From: JAAOII01 sp965207705
GTDB taxonomy: Bacteria > Pseudomonadota > Gammaproteobacteria > CBDBNL01 > JAAOII01
DNA: 64,000 bases
Assembly (NCBI GenBank): GCA_965207705.1
Contig: OZ242292.1
Span: 1,426,001-1,490,000 of the forward strand
Reading direction: 5' to 3'
Part shown: one piece after another, positions 16,913-25,910 of the stretch
Layout of the letters: the number at the start of each line of letters is the position of its first letter
Numbering within the stretch: position 1 is the first letter of the stretch
Notes under the pieces: generated by a model
The model's database searches: none
What the model was told of the DNA's origin: nothing
What the model saw: only the letters and a program-made list of their open reading frames with translations
Program-made: the position numbers and the translations under genes

Positions 16913-18127
16913 ATGAAAAAATTGACATTATTTTTAGTATCCGCTTTTTTTGCCGTTAATGTGTACGCAGGTGAATTGGTAATAAATGCAGATACTTCGG
17001 ATCCTGATCCTAAGAAGGCAGTTCAAGCTTTAGTTAAGAAGTTTGAAGCAGCCCACCCAGACATCAAGGTCAAATTGAACATCTATGACCACGAGGCGTA
17101 TAAAACAGCGTTGCGTAATTGGTTGGTAACAGCGCCACCTGATGTTATATATTGGTATGCTGGCAATCGTATGAAGCAATTTGTAGACCTTGGTCTTTTG
17201 GAAGATGTAAGTGATGTATGGGCTGCTAACCGTCTTGAATCAAAAATGCCAGCTGCTAGCGCTTCCATGACTATTGATGGTAAGAAATGGGGCGTGCCTT
17301 ATACTTACTATAATTGGGGTATCTATTATCGCAAAGATATTTTTGACAAATACGGCATTAAGACACCCAAGACCTGGGAAGATTTTTTGGCGGCATGTGC
17401 TACTTTAAAGAAAAATGGCGTCACTCCTATCACCATAGGCACCAAATACCTATGGACAGCTGGCGGGTGGTTTGACTATCTTAATATGCGTGTCAATGGA
17501 TATGATTTCCATATTGACCTCATGGATGGCAAGATACCTTATACAGATAAAAGAGTTCGCAACACCTTTAAGCATTGGGCTCAATTGGTTGAACCAGGAT
17601 ACTTCCTGAAAAATCATGCTACCTATTCATGGCAAGAAGCGCAACCTTTTATGTATCGTGGTGAGGCAGCTATGTATCTGATTGGCAACTTCATAACTCC
17701 GCAATTTCCGGATAATGTGAAATCCAAGATGAGTTTCTTTCAATTCCCGGTAATCACACCAGGACTTGAGTTGGGTGAAGATGCTCCTACAGATACGGTG
17801 CATATTCCTGCGCGCGCTAAAAATAAAGAGGATGCCAAGAAGTTCTTAGCATTTATTGCTCGCGCTGATGTTCAAACAGACATTAATAAAATTCTGTTGC
17901 AACTTCCCACCAATAAGAGAGCTAAGGTTGTTAAGGATCCTTTCCTTGATATAGCAAAGAAAATGCTACCTAAAGCCAAGACCGCTCAGTTCTATGATAG
18001 AGATACTGATCCAGATATGGCTAAGGAAGGAATGAAAGGATTTCAGGAGTTTATGGTTAAGCCAGATCGTCTTGATGCTATTCTCGAACGTTTAGAGAAA
18101 ACTCGCAAGAGAATATTTAAATCTTAG
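16913..18127 (+). CDS. Sugar ABC transporter substrate-binding protein (family 1)
   Basis: Periplasmic binding protein of a CUT1-type importer. A signal peptide is clear (KKLTLFLVSAFFAVNVYAGE, cleavage expected after Ala19 or so). The mature part has SDPDPKKAVQALVKKFEAAHPDIKV, WGVPYTYYNWGIYYRKDIFDKYG and AAMYLIGNFITPQFP, all typical of family 1 binding proteins for oligosaccharides or glycosides. It is last of the ATPase-GH4-binding protein unit and is closed by a strong terminator. Many Trp/Tyr residues suit sugar stacking. TATAAT at 16872-16877 could give it an extra promoter, useful because binding proteins need high expression. Confidence 0.92.
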   Translation: MKKLTLFLVSAFFAVNVYAGELVINADTSDPDPKKAVQALVKKFEAAHPDIKVKLNIYDHEAYKTALRNWLVTAPPDVIYWYAGNRMKQFVDLGLLEDVSDVWAANRLESKMPAASASMTIDGKKWGVPYTYYNWGIYYRKDIFDKYGIKTPKTWEDFLAACATLKKNGVTPITIGTKYLWTAGGWFDYLNMRVNGYDFHIDLMDGKIPYTDKRVRNTFKHWAQLVEPGYFLKNHATYSWQEAQPFMYRGEAAMYLIGNFITPQFPDNVKSKMSFFQFPVITPGLELGEDAPTDTVHIPARAKNKEDAKKFLAFIARADVQTDINKILLQLPTNKRAKVVKDPFLDIAKKMLPKAKTAQFYDRDTDPDMAKEGMKGFQEFMVKPDRLDAILERLEKTRKRIFKS

Positions 18128-18154
18128 TTTATTCTTTATAGAATATTGAAATTC

Positions 18155-18194
18155 AAAGCGGGCTCAGTAATTTAATTATTGAGCCCGCTTTTTT
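18155..18194. terminator. Rho-independent terminator, likely bidirectional
   Basis: A 16-bp stem (AAAGCGGGCTCAGTAA, 18155-18170, with 18176-18191; one wobble pair) with a 5-base loop is followed by a T-run on the plus strand and preceded by A residues that give a U-run on the minus strand. It separates the convergent binding-protein and GH42 genes. Confidence 0.92.
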
Positions 18195-18203
18195 TATCTT
18201 CTT

Positions 18204-20111
18204 TTATATAGGAAGTTTATATTCCTTAGCGGCAAAATCAAATATAAAGTCCCCTTGTTCGGTGGAGCACACTCGCATTCCTGTAGCAAGTTTCCAATTA
18301 ACTCCATCCACCCCCGCCTGTTTAAGCAAGTACCCTGTCAGAGATCTCAGAGATTCTTTGTTCAATAATACTCCCAGGTAGTGATGGTTATCATTAGTAT
18401 AAAAAACGCCACCTTGCGCATCCTGCGCTGCGGCATTTATATCTGTTTCAATATATTCTCGCCAAGCCTCTCCTTGCCATTTGCCAAACACACCATCTCC
18501 TGTTAGAACAACACTTGAATTTAATGAGGAAACGCGCTTAACCTTAATCGGTAATACTTGTTGTAAATTACCTGGCGCTAAGGTTTGTGGAATTTGAAAA
18601 TCCGCATTTTTGCTGCCACTGCTTGGACCCCATAAAAATTGAGTATCAGAGCATTCTTTTTGTATTCTATTAATTACCTCCTTGCTGATGTTTATAAGCG
18701 CAGGAACGATAACTAACTTATATTTGCTTAGGTCAGCGTTGACGTGGACTATATCAAGATTAATTCCATAACCGCGTAATGCTTCATAAAATCTAAAAGC
18801 CCATTGCGGATAAACAATGCCGCTACCTTGCGGTAATATTTCGTTATACCAGCAGCTCTCATAATCATAGAGTAAAGCAACCTCAGCAGGTTTGAGAGTT
18901 AGTTGAGGCAGCTTAGACATTTCTTTTTTAACCTCCACAATTTCGTTGTAGGCGGTTGCTGGTTGCGAATCGGGAGACAGGATGGCAGAGTGCATCTGCT
19001 CCTGCGCATAAGGGACTTGACGCCAGCGAAAGTAGCTAACTACTTCGGCGCCATGAGCAAATGCTTGCCAGGTCCAGAATTTTACAGCGCCCGCAACGGG
19101 AGTTGGATTATTGCCTGCCCAATTCACTGCTCCAGGTTGTTGTTCCATAATCCATAGTTTGCCTTTGCCGATTCCGCGATAAAGGTCATGATAAAAAGCC
19201 GAGATGTCAGGGTGTCCTATGTCGTAATATTTTTTCTTATCATCTCCGCCACTCCAATCCTGGTACATTTCTTCCAAGTACCCCAAGGGGTAGTTATCCC
19301 AACTGGCAAAATCAAGGTCTTGTCCCATAGCAAAGTGGTCAAAATCATTGGTGAAGCCCATCATATTATGAGTAATTGGTTGGTCGGAACAATACTTGCG
19401 TAGAATATCCGTTTGAGCCAAATTATACGCTACTATTGACTGCGAGCAAAAGCGGTAGAAGTCCAACAAATGAGCAGGGTTTGCCTCAGCAACAGTGTTA
19501 TTAGGCAATGGAATTTCATCAAAATTGCCGTAATTTTGGTCCCAGAAACTATTTCCCCAAGCGTTATTAAGCTTGCTGATATCACCGTATTTTTTTGCTA
19601 AGTAACTATGAAAATAATCTTTATCCACATCGCCATAACTACGCGCAGTATCATGGCAAGCAAACTCATTATCAGTTTGCCACGCTACAACTGCCGATTG
19701 ATTACCATATCTCTTAGCCATCTTTTCAGTGATGGCGCGGGAATACTCTAAATAAACTGGCGAGTTAAAACTATAATGGCGTCTGGAACCAAAACTGCGA
19801 GTTCGTCCATCCTCACCAACTGGTAATATCTCTGGGTGTTTTTTTATGAGCCATGCTGGTGGAGTTGCCGTAGGAGTGCATAGCACCGTGCCAATGCCAC
19901 TGTCATTAGCAAGTCCGATCACTTCATCCAACCAAGCAAAATCATATTCATCAGGGGATGGCTGCATTTTCCCCCAAGCGAACTCTGCAAGACGGATATA
20001 ACTTATGCCAAGCTCTTGCATCATCTTTATATCTTGTTGCCATAAAGAGGGGTCCCAGTGTTCGGGATAGTAGCATACACCTAATTTAATCTTGTTCATA
20101 ATTTTGTTCAT
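18204..20111 (-). CDS. GH42 beta-galactosidase
   Basis: Cytoplasmic retaining beta-galactosidase, since no signal peptide is present. The TIM-barrel domain begins KLGVCYYPEHWDPSLWQQD. The acid/base Glu149 lies in QTDNEF and the nucleophile Glu323 in WIMEQQPG. A trimerisation-type middle domain and a short beta domain follow. The 635-residue length is typical. Two in-frame ATGs (residues 1 and 5) are possible starts. The gene is embedded in the sugar ABC locus but on the opposite strand. Together with GH4 it would let the cell cut both alpha- and beta-galactosides brought in by one importer (inference). Confidence 0.93.
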   Translation of the reverse strand: MNKIMNKIKLGVCYYPEHWDPSLWQQDIKMMQELGISYIRLAEFAWGKMQPSPDEYDFAWLDEVIGLANDSGIGTVLCTPTATPPAWLIKKHPEILPVGEDGRTRSFGSRRHYSFNSPVYLEYSRAITEKMAKRYGNQSAVVAWQTDNEFACHDTARSYGDVDKDYFHSYLAKKYGDISKLNNAWGNSFWDQNYGNFDEIPLPNNTVAEANPAHLLDFYRFCSQSIVAYNLAQTDILRKYCSDQPITHNMMGFTNDFDHFAMGQDLDFASWDNYPLGYLEEMYQDWSGGDDKKKYYDIGHPDISAFYHDLYRGIGKGKLWIMEQQPGAVNWAGNNPTPVAGAVKFWTWQAFAHGAEVVSYFRWRQVPYAQEQMHSAILSPDSQPATAYNEIVEVKKEMSKLPQLTLKPAEVALLYDYESCWYNEILPQGSGIVYPQWAFRFYEALRGYGINLDIVHVNADLSKYKLVIVPALINISKEVINRIQKECSDTQFLWGPSSGSKNADFQIPQTLAPGNLQQVLPIKVKRVSSLNSSVVLTGDGVFGKWQGEAWREYIETDINAAAQDAQGGVFYTNDNHHYLGVLLNKESLRSLTGYLLKQAGVDGVNWKLATGMRVCSTEQGDFIFDFAAKEYKLPI

Positions 20112-20179
20112 AAAGCCCAGTTATATAATTTAAACATCACTCAATATTTTACAAGATAATTAACCTCATAAATGGGAAA

Positions 20180-20207
20180 GATTATAGATTATAGATTGTA
20201 GATTATA
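20180..20207 (+). repeat. Four tandem heptamers (GATTATA) upstream of azlC
   Basis: GATTATA at 20180-20186, 20187-20193 and 20201-20207, with the variant GATTGTA at 20194-20200. The array ends 15 bases before the TATAAT of azlC, in the divergent spacer between the GH42 gene and azlC, so copy-number change would alter promoter geometry. Confidence 0.9.
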
Positions 20208-20222
20208 TAGGTGTGGTTATTC

Positions 20223-20228
20223 TATAAT
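20223..20228 (+). promoter_or_regulatory. Candidate -10 box 7 bases before azlC
   Basis: Perfect TATAAT, 7 bases before the azlC ATG. No convincing -35 hexamer. The region where one would sit is occupied by the heptamer array. Confidence 0.45.
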
Positions 20229-20235
20229 ACCAATT

Positions 20236-20958
20236 ATGTCAAATACTTCAGTAAAGCAATATCTCGATGATATAAATAGCCCGCGTCAAGGAATGCGTTC
20301 GGCAATTCCTATAGTTTTAGGGTACGTCAGTATTGGCTTGGCTGCCGGCATATCTGGCAATCTTGCCGGGATGTCAGTTGCTGAGGTAGGATTGTTATCG
20401 CTTATTCTTTATGCTGGTTCGGCGCAGTTTGTGTTTGCCCAGCTATATTCTGCTGGAGCATTGGTTTTACTGCCCACCATTTTTTTTCTTAACTTCCGCC
20501 ATTTTCTTTATTCGGCAGCTATAGCTCCATCAACTATCAAGTTGCCAACCCGCACTAGGTTTATCATAGGGGCTTGGCTAACTGATGAGAGCTTCTCAGT
20601 GGCAACTGCTAATATACAAGGCAGAGTGCTTGATAGAGGCGGCTGGGTTATCGCCCTTAACTTTACGGCTTATAGCGGCTGGTGCACAGGCAATATTTTA
20701 GGAGCTTATATTGGTGAAGACCTAAAAGGTATAGATGCGTTGGGCTTAGATTTTGCCTTACCAGCAATGTATGCGGCAATACTCATGCTGCTGGCAGTTA
20801 ATTTCCCTCGTCTTATTCCATGTATCTTTGTTATATCCAGCGCAGTGATAGTTACTGCCTTATTGAACTTCACCTATCATAGCATCGCCACTCCTTTGCT
20901 TGCCGCAATTATCACGGCGACTTTAGCAAGCATAGTATTTCGCCCCGATAAATCATGA
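20236..20958 (+). CDS. azlC: AzlC family branched-chain amino acid exporter, large subunit
   Basis: Inner-membrane protein that with AzlD exports branched-chain amino acids or analogues. The 240-residue product has the family start RQGMRSAIPIVLGYVSIGLAAG, then LYAGSAQFVFAQL and NFRHFLYSAAIAP, which are highly conserved in AzlC/YgaZ proteins. The stop overlaps the azlD start (ATGA at 20955-20958). It interrupts the sugar transport genes, to which it has no obvious connection. Confidence 0.93.
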   Translation: MSNTSVKQYLDDINSPRQGMRSAIPIVLGYVSIGLAAGISGNLAGMSVAEVGLLSLILYAGSAQFVFAQLYSAGALVLLPTIFFLNFRHFLYSAAIAPSTIKLPTRTRFIIGAWLTDESFSVATANIQGRVLDRGGWVIALNFTAYSGWCTGNILGAYIGEDLKGIDALGLDFALPAMYAAILMLLAVNFPRLIPCIFVISSAVIVTALLNFTYHSIATPLLAAIITATLASIVFRPDKS

Positions 20959-21287
20959 TGACAGTTCGCCCCGAAGTCCTGCTATTAATAATCGGCTGTA
21001 TGGCGGTTACTATAGTGCCGCGTGTGCTTCCCTTATTGGTGATAAACAGATTCAAGCCGCCTGTTATTGTGCTGCAATGGTTAAATTATGCGGTTCCAGC
21101 CATCATTGCCGCGCTGTTAGTGGATGACTTACTCAACGGGCAAGGAACACAGATTTTCGTTTGGTTAAATAGCAGAGAGCTAGCTGGCATAATCGCCTTG
21201 ATTGTTGCATTTGTTACCCGCAGTATAATTACCACGGTGCTACTAAGCATTGCCTCTTACTCATTATTAAATTTACTGCTAACATGA
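20955..21287 (+). CDS. azlD: AzlD family small subunit of the branched-chain amino acid exporter
   Basis: Small partner (110 residues, about four helices) of AzlC. Typical pattern: AVTIVPRVLPLLVINRFKPPVIVLQWLNYAVPAIIAALL, of which VPRVLPL and YAVPAI are the conserved parts. The ATGA overlap with azlC shows coupled translation. A second ATG three bases on is an equally good start. Confidence 0.9.
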   Translation: MMTVRPEVLLLIIGCMAVTIVPRVLPLLVINRFKPPVIVLQWLNYAVPAIIAALLVDDLLNGQGTQIFVWLNSRELAGIIALIVAFVTRSIITTVLLSIASYSLLNLLLT

Positions 21288-21305
21288 TAATAAATCAAAT
21301 AATGT

Positions 21306-21311
21306 TATAAT
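21306..21311 (+). promoter_or_regulatory. Candidate -10 box 8 bases before the first sugar permease
   Basis: TATAAT with 8 bases to the ATG at 21320. A -35 match is poor. If active it would make the permease genes independent of azlCD. Confidence 0.4.
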
Positions 21312-21319
21312 TACCTGTT

Positions 21320-22177
21320 ATGAATACATATCGCTTAGCGCCAATTGTGTTCTTATTGCCAGCAGCCTTATTGTTTGCCGTATATGTGGTCTATCCAATT
21401 TTTGATAGCATTATCCTGAGCTTTTATGACTGGGATGGTATTGGTGAGAAAGATTTTGTAGCTTTTGGCAACTATGCAGAACTAATAGAAGACCCCCAGT
21501 TTTGGGTATCCATCAAGAACAATATCTTATGGCTGGTGCTCTTGATGTTGGCGCCAGTATTTGGCTTGGCATTGGCATTATTTCTTAATCAGCAGGTGCG
21601 TGGCATCCGCCTGGCAAAATCATTATTTTTCTTTCCCTTTGTCATTTCACTGGTAATTGTTGGAGTTATTTTTAGTTGGTTTTATGACCCTCGTTTTGGT
21701 TTATTGGCTATATTTATTGAATGGGTTAGCGGAGTTAATATTTCTATTTTATCCGATGAGAATCTGGTAACCTTTGGCATAATATTTGCTGCTTTATGGC
21801 CCCAGACCGCTTATTGCATGATTTTGTACCTAACAGGGCTCACCAGTGTAAACAGCGAGGTTATTGAAGCGGCGCGTATTGATGGAGCCAAGGGTTTTGC
21901 CATGCTGTGGAACATAGTGCTGCCACAATTAAGACCAGTAACATTCATTGCCATAGTGGTTACGGTAATCGGTGCCCTGCGCAGCTTTGATTTGGTGGCA
22001 ATAATGACTGCTGGCGGTCCTTATAATAGCTCCAGTGTGTTGGCTTATTTTATGTATGAACAGAGTATATTCTCGTATAGGGTTGGTTATGGCGCTGCCA
22101 TAGCTACGATTCTTTTCTTAATAACCCTGATTTATATTGGCTACTTCTTGTGGCGTATGATAAAGCAAGAGCAATAA
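21320..22177 (+). CDS. Sugar ABC transporter permease (MalF/UgpA type)
   Basis: One of the two membrane subunits of a CUT1 carbohydrate importer, with six helices. The cytoplasmic coupling EAA loop reads EAARIDGAKGFAMLWNIVLP, the standard contact with the ATPase. The N-terminus (FLLPAALLFAVYVVYPI) fits UgpA/LacF-like permeases. The second permease starts 2 bases after its stop. The likely ATPase and binding protein lie at 14340-18127. Confidence 0.93.
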   Translation: MNTYRLAPIVFLLPAALLFAVYVVYPIFDSIILSFYDWDGIGEKDFVAFGNYAELIEDPQFWVSIKNNILWLVLLMLAPVFGLALALFLNQQVRGIRLAKSLFFFPFVISLVIVGVIFSWFYDPRFGLLAIFIEWVSGVNISILSDENLVTFGIIFAALWPQTAYCMILYLTGLTSVNSEVIEAARIDGAKGFAMLWNIVLPQLRPVTFIAIVVTVIGALRSFDLVAIMTAGGPYNSSSVLAYFMYEQSIFSYRVGYGAAIATILFLITLIYIGYFLWRMIKQEQ

Positions 22178-22179
22178 TA

Positions 22180-23028
22180 ATGTTTCCACAACCTATTCAA
22201 AGCCGCTCTATTTGGCATCAAAGAAAATATCACATTCTATTATGGTTTTCATTAATTTTGTGGTTAATGCCTCTGACGGCGATAATCTTGACATCCTTCC
22301 GCTCTTTAGCTGATATTCAACTGGGTAATTACTGGGGATTACCTGAAAAATGGTATTACCAAAACTACATAACAATCTTAACCGATACCCCTATGGCGCG
22401 TTATATGGTGAATAGTTTATTCATCTCCATTATTGCCACTATCGCTGCGGTTATCCTGTCCACCATGTCAGGTTATGCTTTGGCAAAATATCGCTTTCGC
22501 CTCAACATTTGGTTATTTGCGCTTTTTGTCGGTGGCAACTTTGTCCCCTTCCAAATACTTATGATCCCAGTCCGCGATCTCACAATTAGTACAGGATTGT
22601 ATGATACTTATTGGGGTTTGATAATTTTCCATGCCGCCTTTCAATCTGGCTTCTGCACTCTTTTTATGCGCAATTTTATTGTTGCCCTGCCAGATGAATT
22701 ATTTGAGTCGGCTCGTTCCGAAGGAGTATCAGAGTTTAAAATTTTCTGGCATATAACAATTCCTTTGGTGCGTCCTGCACTGGCAGCGCTATCTGTTCTG
22801 ATATTTACCTTTGTGTGGAATGATTTTTTCTGGGGCTTAGTGCTGGCGCAAAGTGATGAGGTGCGCCCAGTTACCGCAGCGTTAAATGCCTTAAAAGGTC
22901 AGTGGGTGGCATCCTGGCAATTGCTCTCGGCAGGGGCGGTAATTGCGGCGGTCCCTCCCGTGATATTATTTTTTATAATGCAGAAGCAGTTTATTGCTGG
23001 ACTAACTATGGGAGCAACCAAAGGATAG
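22180..23028 (+). CDS. Sugar ABC transporter permease (MalG/UgpE type)
   Basis: Second membrane subunit of the CUT1 importer. Its EAA loop is ESARSEGVSEFKIFWHITIP, and the end (FIMQKQFIAGLTMGATKG) is the usual MalG/UgpE C-terminus. I prefer the ATG at 22180, two bases after the upstream stop; an in-frame GTG at 22150 would add ten residues overlapping the previous gene. The last codons run into a 25-bp tandem repeat that continues past the stop. Confidence 0.92.
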   Translation: MFPQPIQSRSIWHQRKYHILLWFSLILWLMPLTAIILTSFRSLADIQLGNYWGLPEKWYYQNYITILTDTPMARYMVNSLFISIIATIAAVILSTMSGYALAKYRFRLNIWLFALFVGGNFVPFQILMIPVRDLTISTGLYDTYWGLIIFHAAFQSGFCTLFMRNFIVALPDELFESARSEGVSEFKIFWHITIPLVRPALAALSVLIFTFVWNDFFWGLVLAQSDEVRPVTAALNALKGQWVASWQLLSAGAVIAAVPPVILFFIMQKQFIAGLTMGATKG

Positions 23029-23114
23029 TAAATCCGAGTAAATTAAGGCATAGTAAATCCGAGTAAATTAAGGCATAGTGAATCCCAGTGAATTTCAGTA
23101 AATTAAGACATAGT
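23021..23114 (+). repeat. About 25-bp tandem repeat, 3-4 copies, starting inside the permease 3' end
   Basis: Copies begin at 23021 (AAGGATAGTAAATCCGAG...), 23045, 23070 and 23105. The core AAGGCATAGTAAATCCGAG is followed by TAAATT. The third copy is extended by about 10 bases. The permease stop TAG (23026-23028) is inside copy 1. Each copy contains a TAG or TAGT trinucleotide, and the rest of the spacer to glyA holds no gene. Confidence 0.88.
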
Positions 23115-23199
23115 AGATATAATTGTACTAAAGTGATATACTAAATGGCTATTAAATAACCGCAAATTTAAAATTGATTATTAACAAACTATTTAATTA

Positions 23200-23204
23200 A
23201 AGGA
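23200..23204 (+). promoter_or_regulatory. Shine-Dalgarno site of glyA
   Basis: AAGGA with 8 bases to the ATG at 23213. It is one of the few clear ribosome-binding sites before a first gene in this window, where many starts have a -10-like box in this position instead. Confidence 0.6.
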
Positions 23205-23212
23205 AAATATTT

Positions 23213-24454
23213 ATGATTAAGGAAATTGAAACGTTTGATCCTGAGTTAGCAAAAGCGCTGACGAATGAAAAAAGACGCCAAGAAGAGCATATAGAACTTA
23301 TTGCTTCTGAGAATTACACGAGTAAATGTATTATGGAAGCTCAAGGGACAGAGCTCACTAACAAGTACGCCGAAGGATATCCAGGCAAAAGATATTATGG
23401 TGGTTGTGAATATGTTGATATTGTTGAGCAGTTGGCAATTGACCGCGTAAAAGAATTATTTGGCGCTGACTATGCCAATGTGCAACCCCACTCAGGAGCG
23501 CAAGCAAACGCAGCAGCATTTATGGCATTAGTTGAGCCCCATGATACTGTTATGGGAATGAACTTAGCTGAAGGTGGGCATCTTACTCACGGCTCTAAGG
23601 TTAATTTTTCTGGCAAAATTTATAACTCGGTCTTTTATGGTGTTGATAGCAAGGGTATGTTGGACTATGACCAAATGCGTTCTGCTGCTCAAGAACATAA
23701 GCCCAAGATGATGATTGGTGGATTTTCCGCCTATTCACGCAAAGTAGATTGGGCTATAATGCGAGAAATTGCCGATGAAATAGGAGCTTATTTGCTGGTG
23801 GATATGGCGCATGTTGCTGGCTTAATCGCTGCGGGACAATATCCCGACCCTCTACCGCATGCCCATGTTGTAACTAGCACCACGCATAAGACATTAAGAG
23901 GTCCGCGTGGCGGCATCATCCTGACAAAGAATCAACCAGAATTGGATAAAAAGTTCAACTCCGCTGTTTTCCCCGGCACTCAAGGCGGTCCCCTGATGCA
24001 TGTCATAGCAGGAAAGGCAATAGCATTTAAAGAGGCATTATCTCCACAATTTACTGACTATCAAAAGCAGGTGGTGAAGAATGCCGTTACTTTGGCGAAT
24101 AAAATTCAAGAGCGCGGCTATAAGATTGTATCTGGCGGCACCGAGAACCATCTAATGTTAGTGGATCTTATTTCTCAAGGTTTAACTGGTAAGCAAGCAG
24201 ATGCCACACTTGGTCGCGCCAATATTACGGTTAATAAAAATGCGGTGCCCAATGACCCACAATCACCATTCGTTACCAGCGGAATAAGATTAGGCACTCC
24301 CGCCTGCACTACTCGCGGCTTTAAAGAGGCAGAGGTGAGTCAAGTAGGAGAGTGGATATGCGATTTATTAGATAACATAGAAGATGAATCTACGATATCC
24401 AGAGTTCGTTCTGAAGTTCTGGAGCTTTGTAAGAGACATCCTGTCTATTCTTAG
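23213..24454 (+). CDS. glyA: Serine hydroxymethyltransferase
   Basis: PLP enzyme converting serine and tetrahydrofolate to glycine and 5,10-methylene-THF. The PLP lysine lies in STTHKTLRGPRGG. IELIASENYTS, GYPGKRYYGGCEYVD and QPHSGAQAN are hallmark segments. The 413-residue length is normal. sdaA follows after 5 bases, so the pair links serine interconversion with serine breakdown to pyruvate. Confidence 0.98.
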   Translation: MIKEIETFDPELAKALTNEKRRQEEHIELIASENYTSKCIMEAQGTELTNKYAEGYPGKRYYGGCEYVDIVEQLAIDRVKELFGADYANVQPHSGAQANAAAFMALVEPHDTVMGMNLAEGGHLTHGSKVNFSGKIYNSVFYGVDSKGMLDYDQMRSAAQEHKPKMMIGGFSAYSRKVDWAIMREIADEIGAYLLVDMAHVAGLIAAGQYPDPLPHAHVVTSTTHKTLRGPRGGIILTKNQPELDKKFNSAVFPGTQGGPLMHVIAGKAIAFKEALSPQFTDYQKQVVKNAVTLANKIQERGYKIVSGGTENHLMLVDLISQGLTGKQADATLGRANITVNKNAVPNDPQSPFVTSGIRLGTPACTTRGFKEAEVSQVGEWICDLLDNIEDESTISRVRSEVLELCKRHPVYS

Positions 24455-24459
24455 AATTT

Positions 24460-25842
24460 ATGACAATTAGTATATTTGACCTTTTTTCCATCGGCATAGG
24501 ACCTTCAAGTTCCCACACGGTGGGACCCATGAGGGCGACCAGGTTATTCGCCGAAAGAATTGAAGAACAAGGATTCCTTGATAAAACCGCTCGTATTAAG
24601 GTAGAGTTATTTGGTTCTTTGGGAGCAACTGGCAAAGGGCACGGCTCGGAGAAAGCAGTTATTTTGGGGTTGGAAGGAGAAAAGCCAGAATCAGTTGACC
24701 CGCAACTGACCGAACAACGAGTTGATGCTATCATAAGCAATAAGCAGATTAACCTATTTGGTAAGCGTAAAATCTCCTTTGATTTGAAGAAGGACCTTAT
24801 TATGCACAAACGTAAGTCCTTACCTTATCATTCCAATGGCATGATGTGCTATGCTTATGATGACAAAGAAAAAGAACTATGTGTTAAAACCTATTATTCA
24901 GTAGGTGGTGGATTTGTGGTGGATGACAAAGCGGCAGGCGCTGACCGCATCAAAGAAGACGACACTAAGGTTGCCTATCCATTTACTAGTTGTGTTGAAT
25001 TATTAGCTCATTGTAAGGAACATAATCTTAGAATATGTCAGCTTATGTTGGAGAATGAAAAATCCTGGCGCAGCGAAAAGGAAATTAGACAAGGAATATT
25101 GGCTATATGGAAGGTTATGCAAGAGTGCGTCAAAAATGGCATGTCCAATGATGGGATTTTGCCTGGCGGACTGAAGGTGCGGCGACGAGCTAAATCATTG
25201 TATGAGGACTTAAAAAATAAATCCAAGGTTGATATGATTAGCCCTGGGTTAACGGATATGGATTGGGTTAATGTATACGCTATCGCGGTTAATGAAGAAA
25301 ATGCTTCTGGTGGCAGAGTGGTGACCGCGCCGACAAATGGCGCTGCTGGTATAATCCCTGCGGTTATGCATTATCATTACCATTATTGCCAGGGTGCTTG
25401 CGATGATAGTATTATTAATTTTTTGCTTACTGCTGCAGCCGTCGGTATCTTATATAAAGAAAATGCTTCAATATCTGGCGCCGAAGTTGGCTGCCAAGGA
25501 GAGGTTGGCAGCGCTTGTTCAATGGCTGCTGGCGGACTAACCGAAGCAATGGGTGGCACCATCTATCAGGTAGAGAATGCTGCGGAAATAGCTATGGAGC
25601 ATAATCTTGGTTTAACTTGTGACCCTATTGGCGGCTTGGTTCAGGTGCCATGTATTGAAAGGAACGCAATGGGAGCGATAAAAGCCATAAATGCAACTCG
25701 TATGGCATTGCGAGGAGATGGCGAGCATTTTGTGTCTTTAGACAAGGTTATTAAGACGATGAGAGAAACTGGCGAGGATATGAAGGATAAATATAAAGAA
25801 ACAGCGCGTGGTGGCTTGGCAGTTAATGTCATAGAATGTTAG
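24460..25842 (+). CDS. sdaA: L-serine ammonia-lyase, iron-sulfur dependent, single chain
   Basis: Deaminates L-serine to pyruvate using a [4Fe-4S] cluster. The fused beta and alpha domains are present: SIFDLFSIGIGPSSSHTVGPMRA at the start and the alpha-domain signature NGAAGIIPAVMHYH. Candidate cluster cysteines occur in SGAEVGCQGEVGSAC, TCDPIGG and VPCIERN. The 460-residue length fits SdaA/SdaB. It lies 5 bases behind glyA, so serine made from glycine and one-carbon units can feed central metabolism. Confidence 0.96.
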   Translation: MTISIFDLFSIGIGPSSSHTVGPMRATRLFAERIEEQGFLDKTARIKVELFGSLGATGKGHGSEKAVILGLEGEKPESVDPQLTEQRVDAIISNKQINLFGKRKISFDLKKDLIMHKRKSLPYHSNGMMCYAYDDKEKELCVKTYYSVGGGFVVDDKAAGADRIKEDDTKVAYPFTSCVELLAHCKEHNLRICQLMLENEKSWRSEKEIRQGILAIWKVMQECVKNGMSNDGILPGGLKVRRRAKSLYEDLKNKSKVDMISPGLTDMDWVNVYAIAVNEENASGGRVVTAPTNGAAGIIPAVMHYHYHYCQGACDDSIINFLLTAAAVGILYKENASISGAEVGCQGEVGSACSMAAGGLTEAMGGTIYQVENAAEIAMEHNLGLTCDPIGGLVQVPCIERNAMGAIKAINATRMALRGDGEHFVSLDKVIKTMRETGEDMKDKYKETARGGLAVNVIEC

Positions 25843-25910
25843 GCAAATAACCCTGCTAAATAGCTCCCTAAAATATAAAGAGTATAAACATTAATTATTC
25901 AAAGAATATG

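Noticed and set aside
23021..23114. Array of 25-bp repeats considered as CRISPR, replication iterons or regulator sites
   Set aside because: No spacers, no dyad symmetry, imperfect lengths, and the first copy lies in the coding end of a permease; slippage is simpler.
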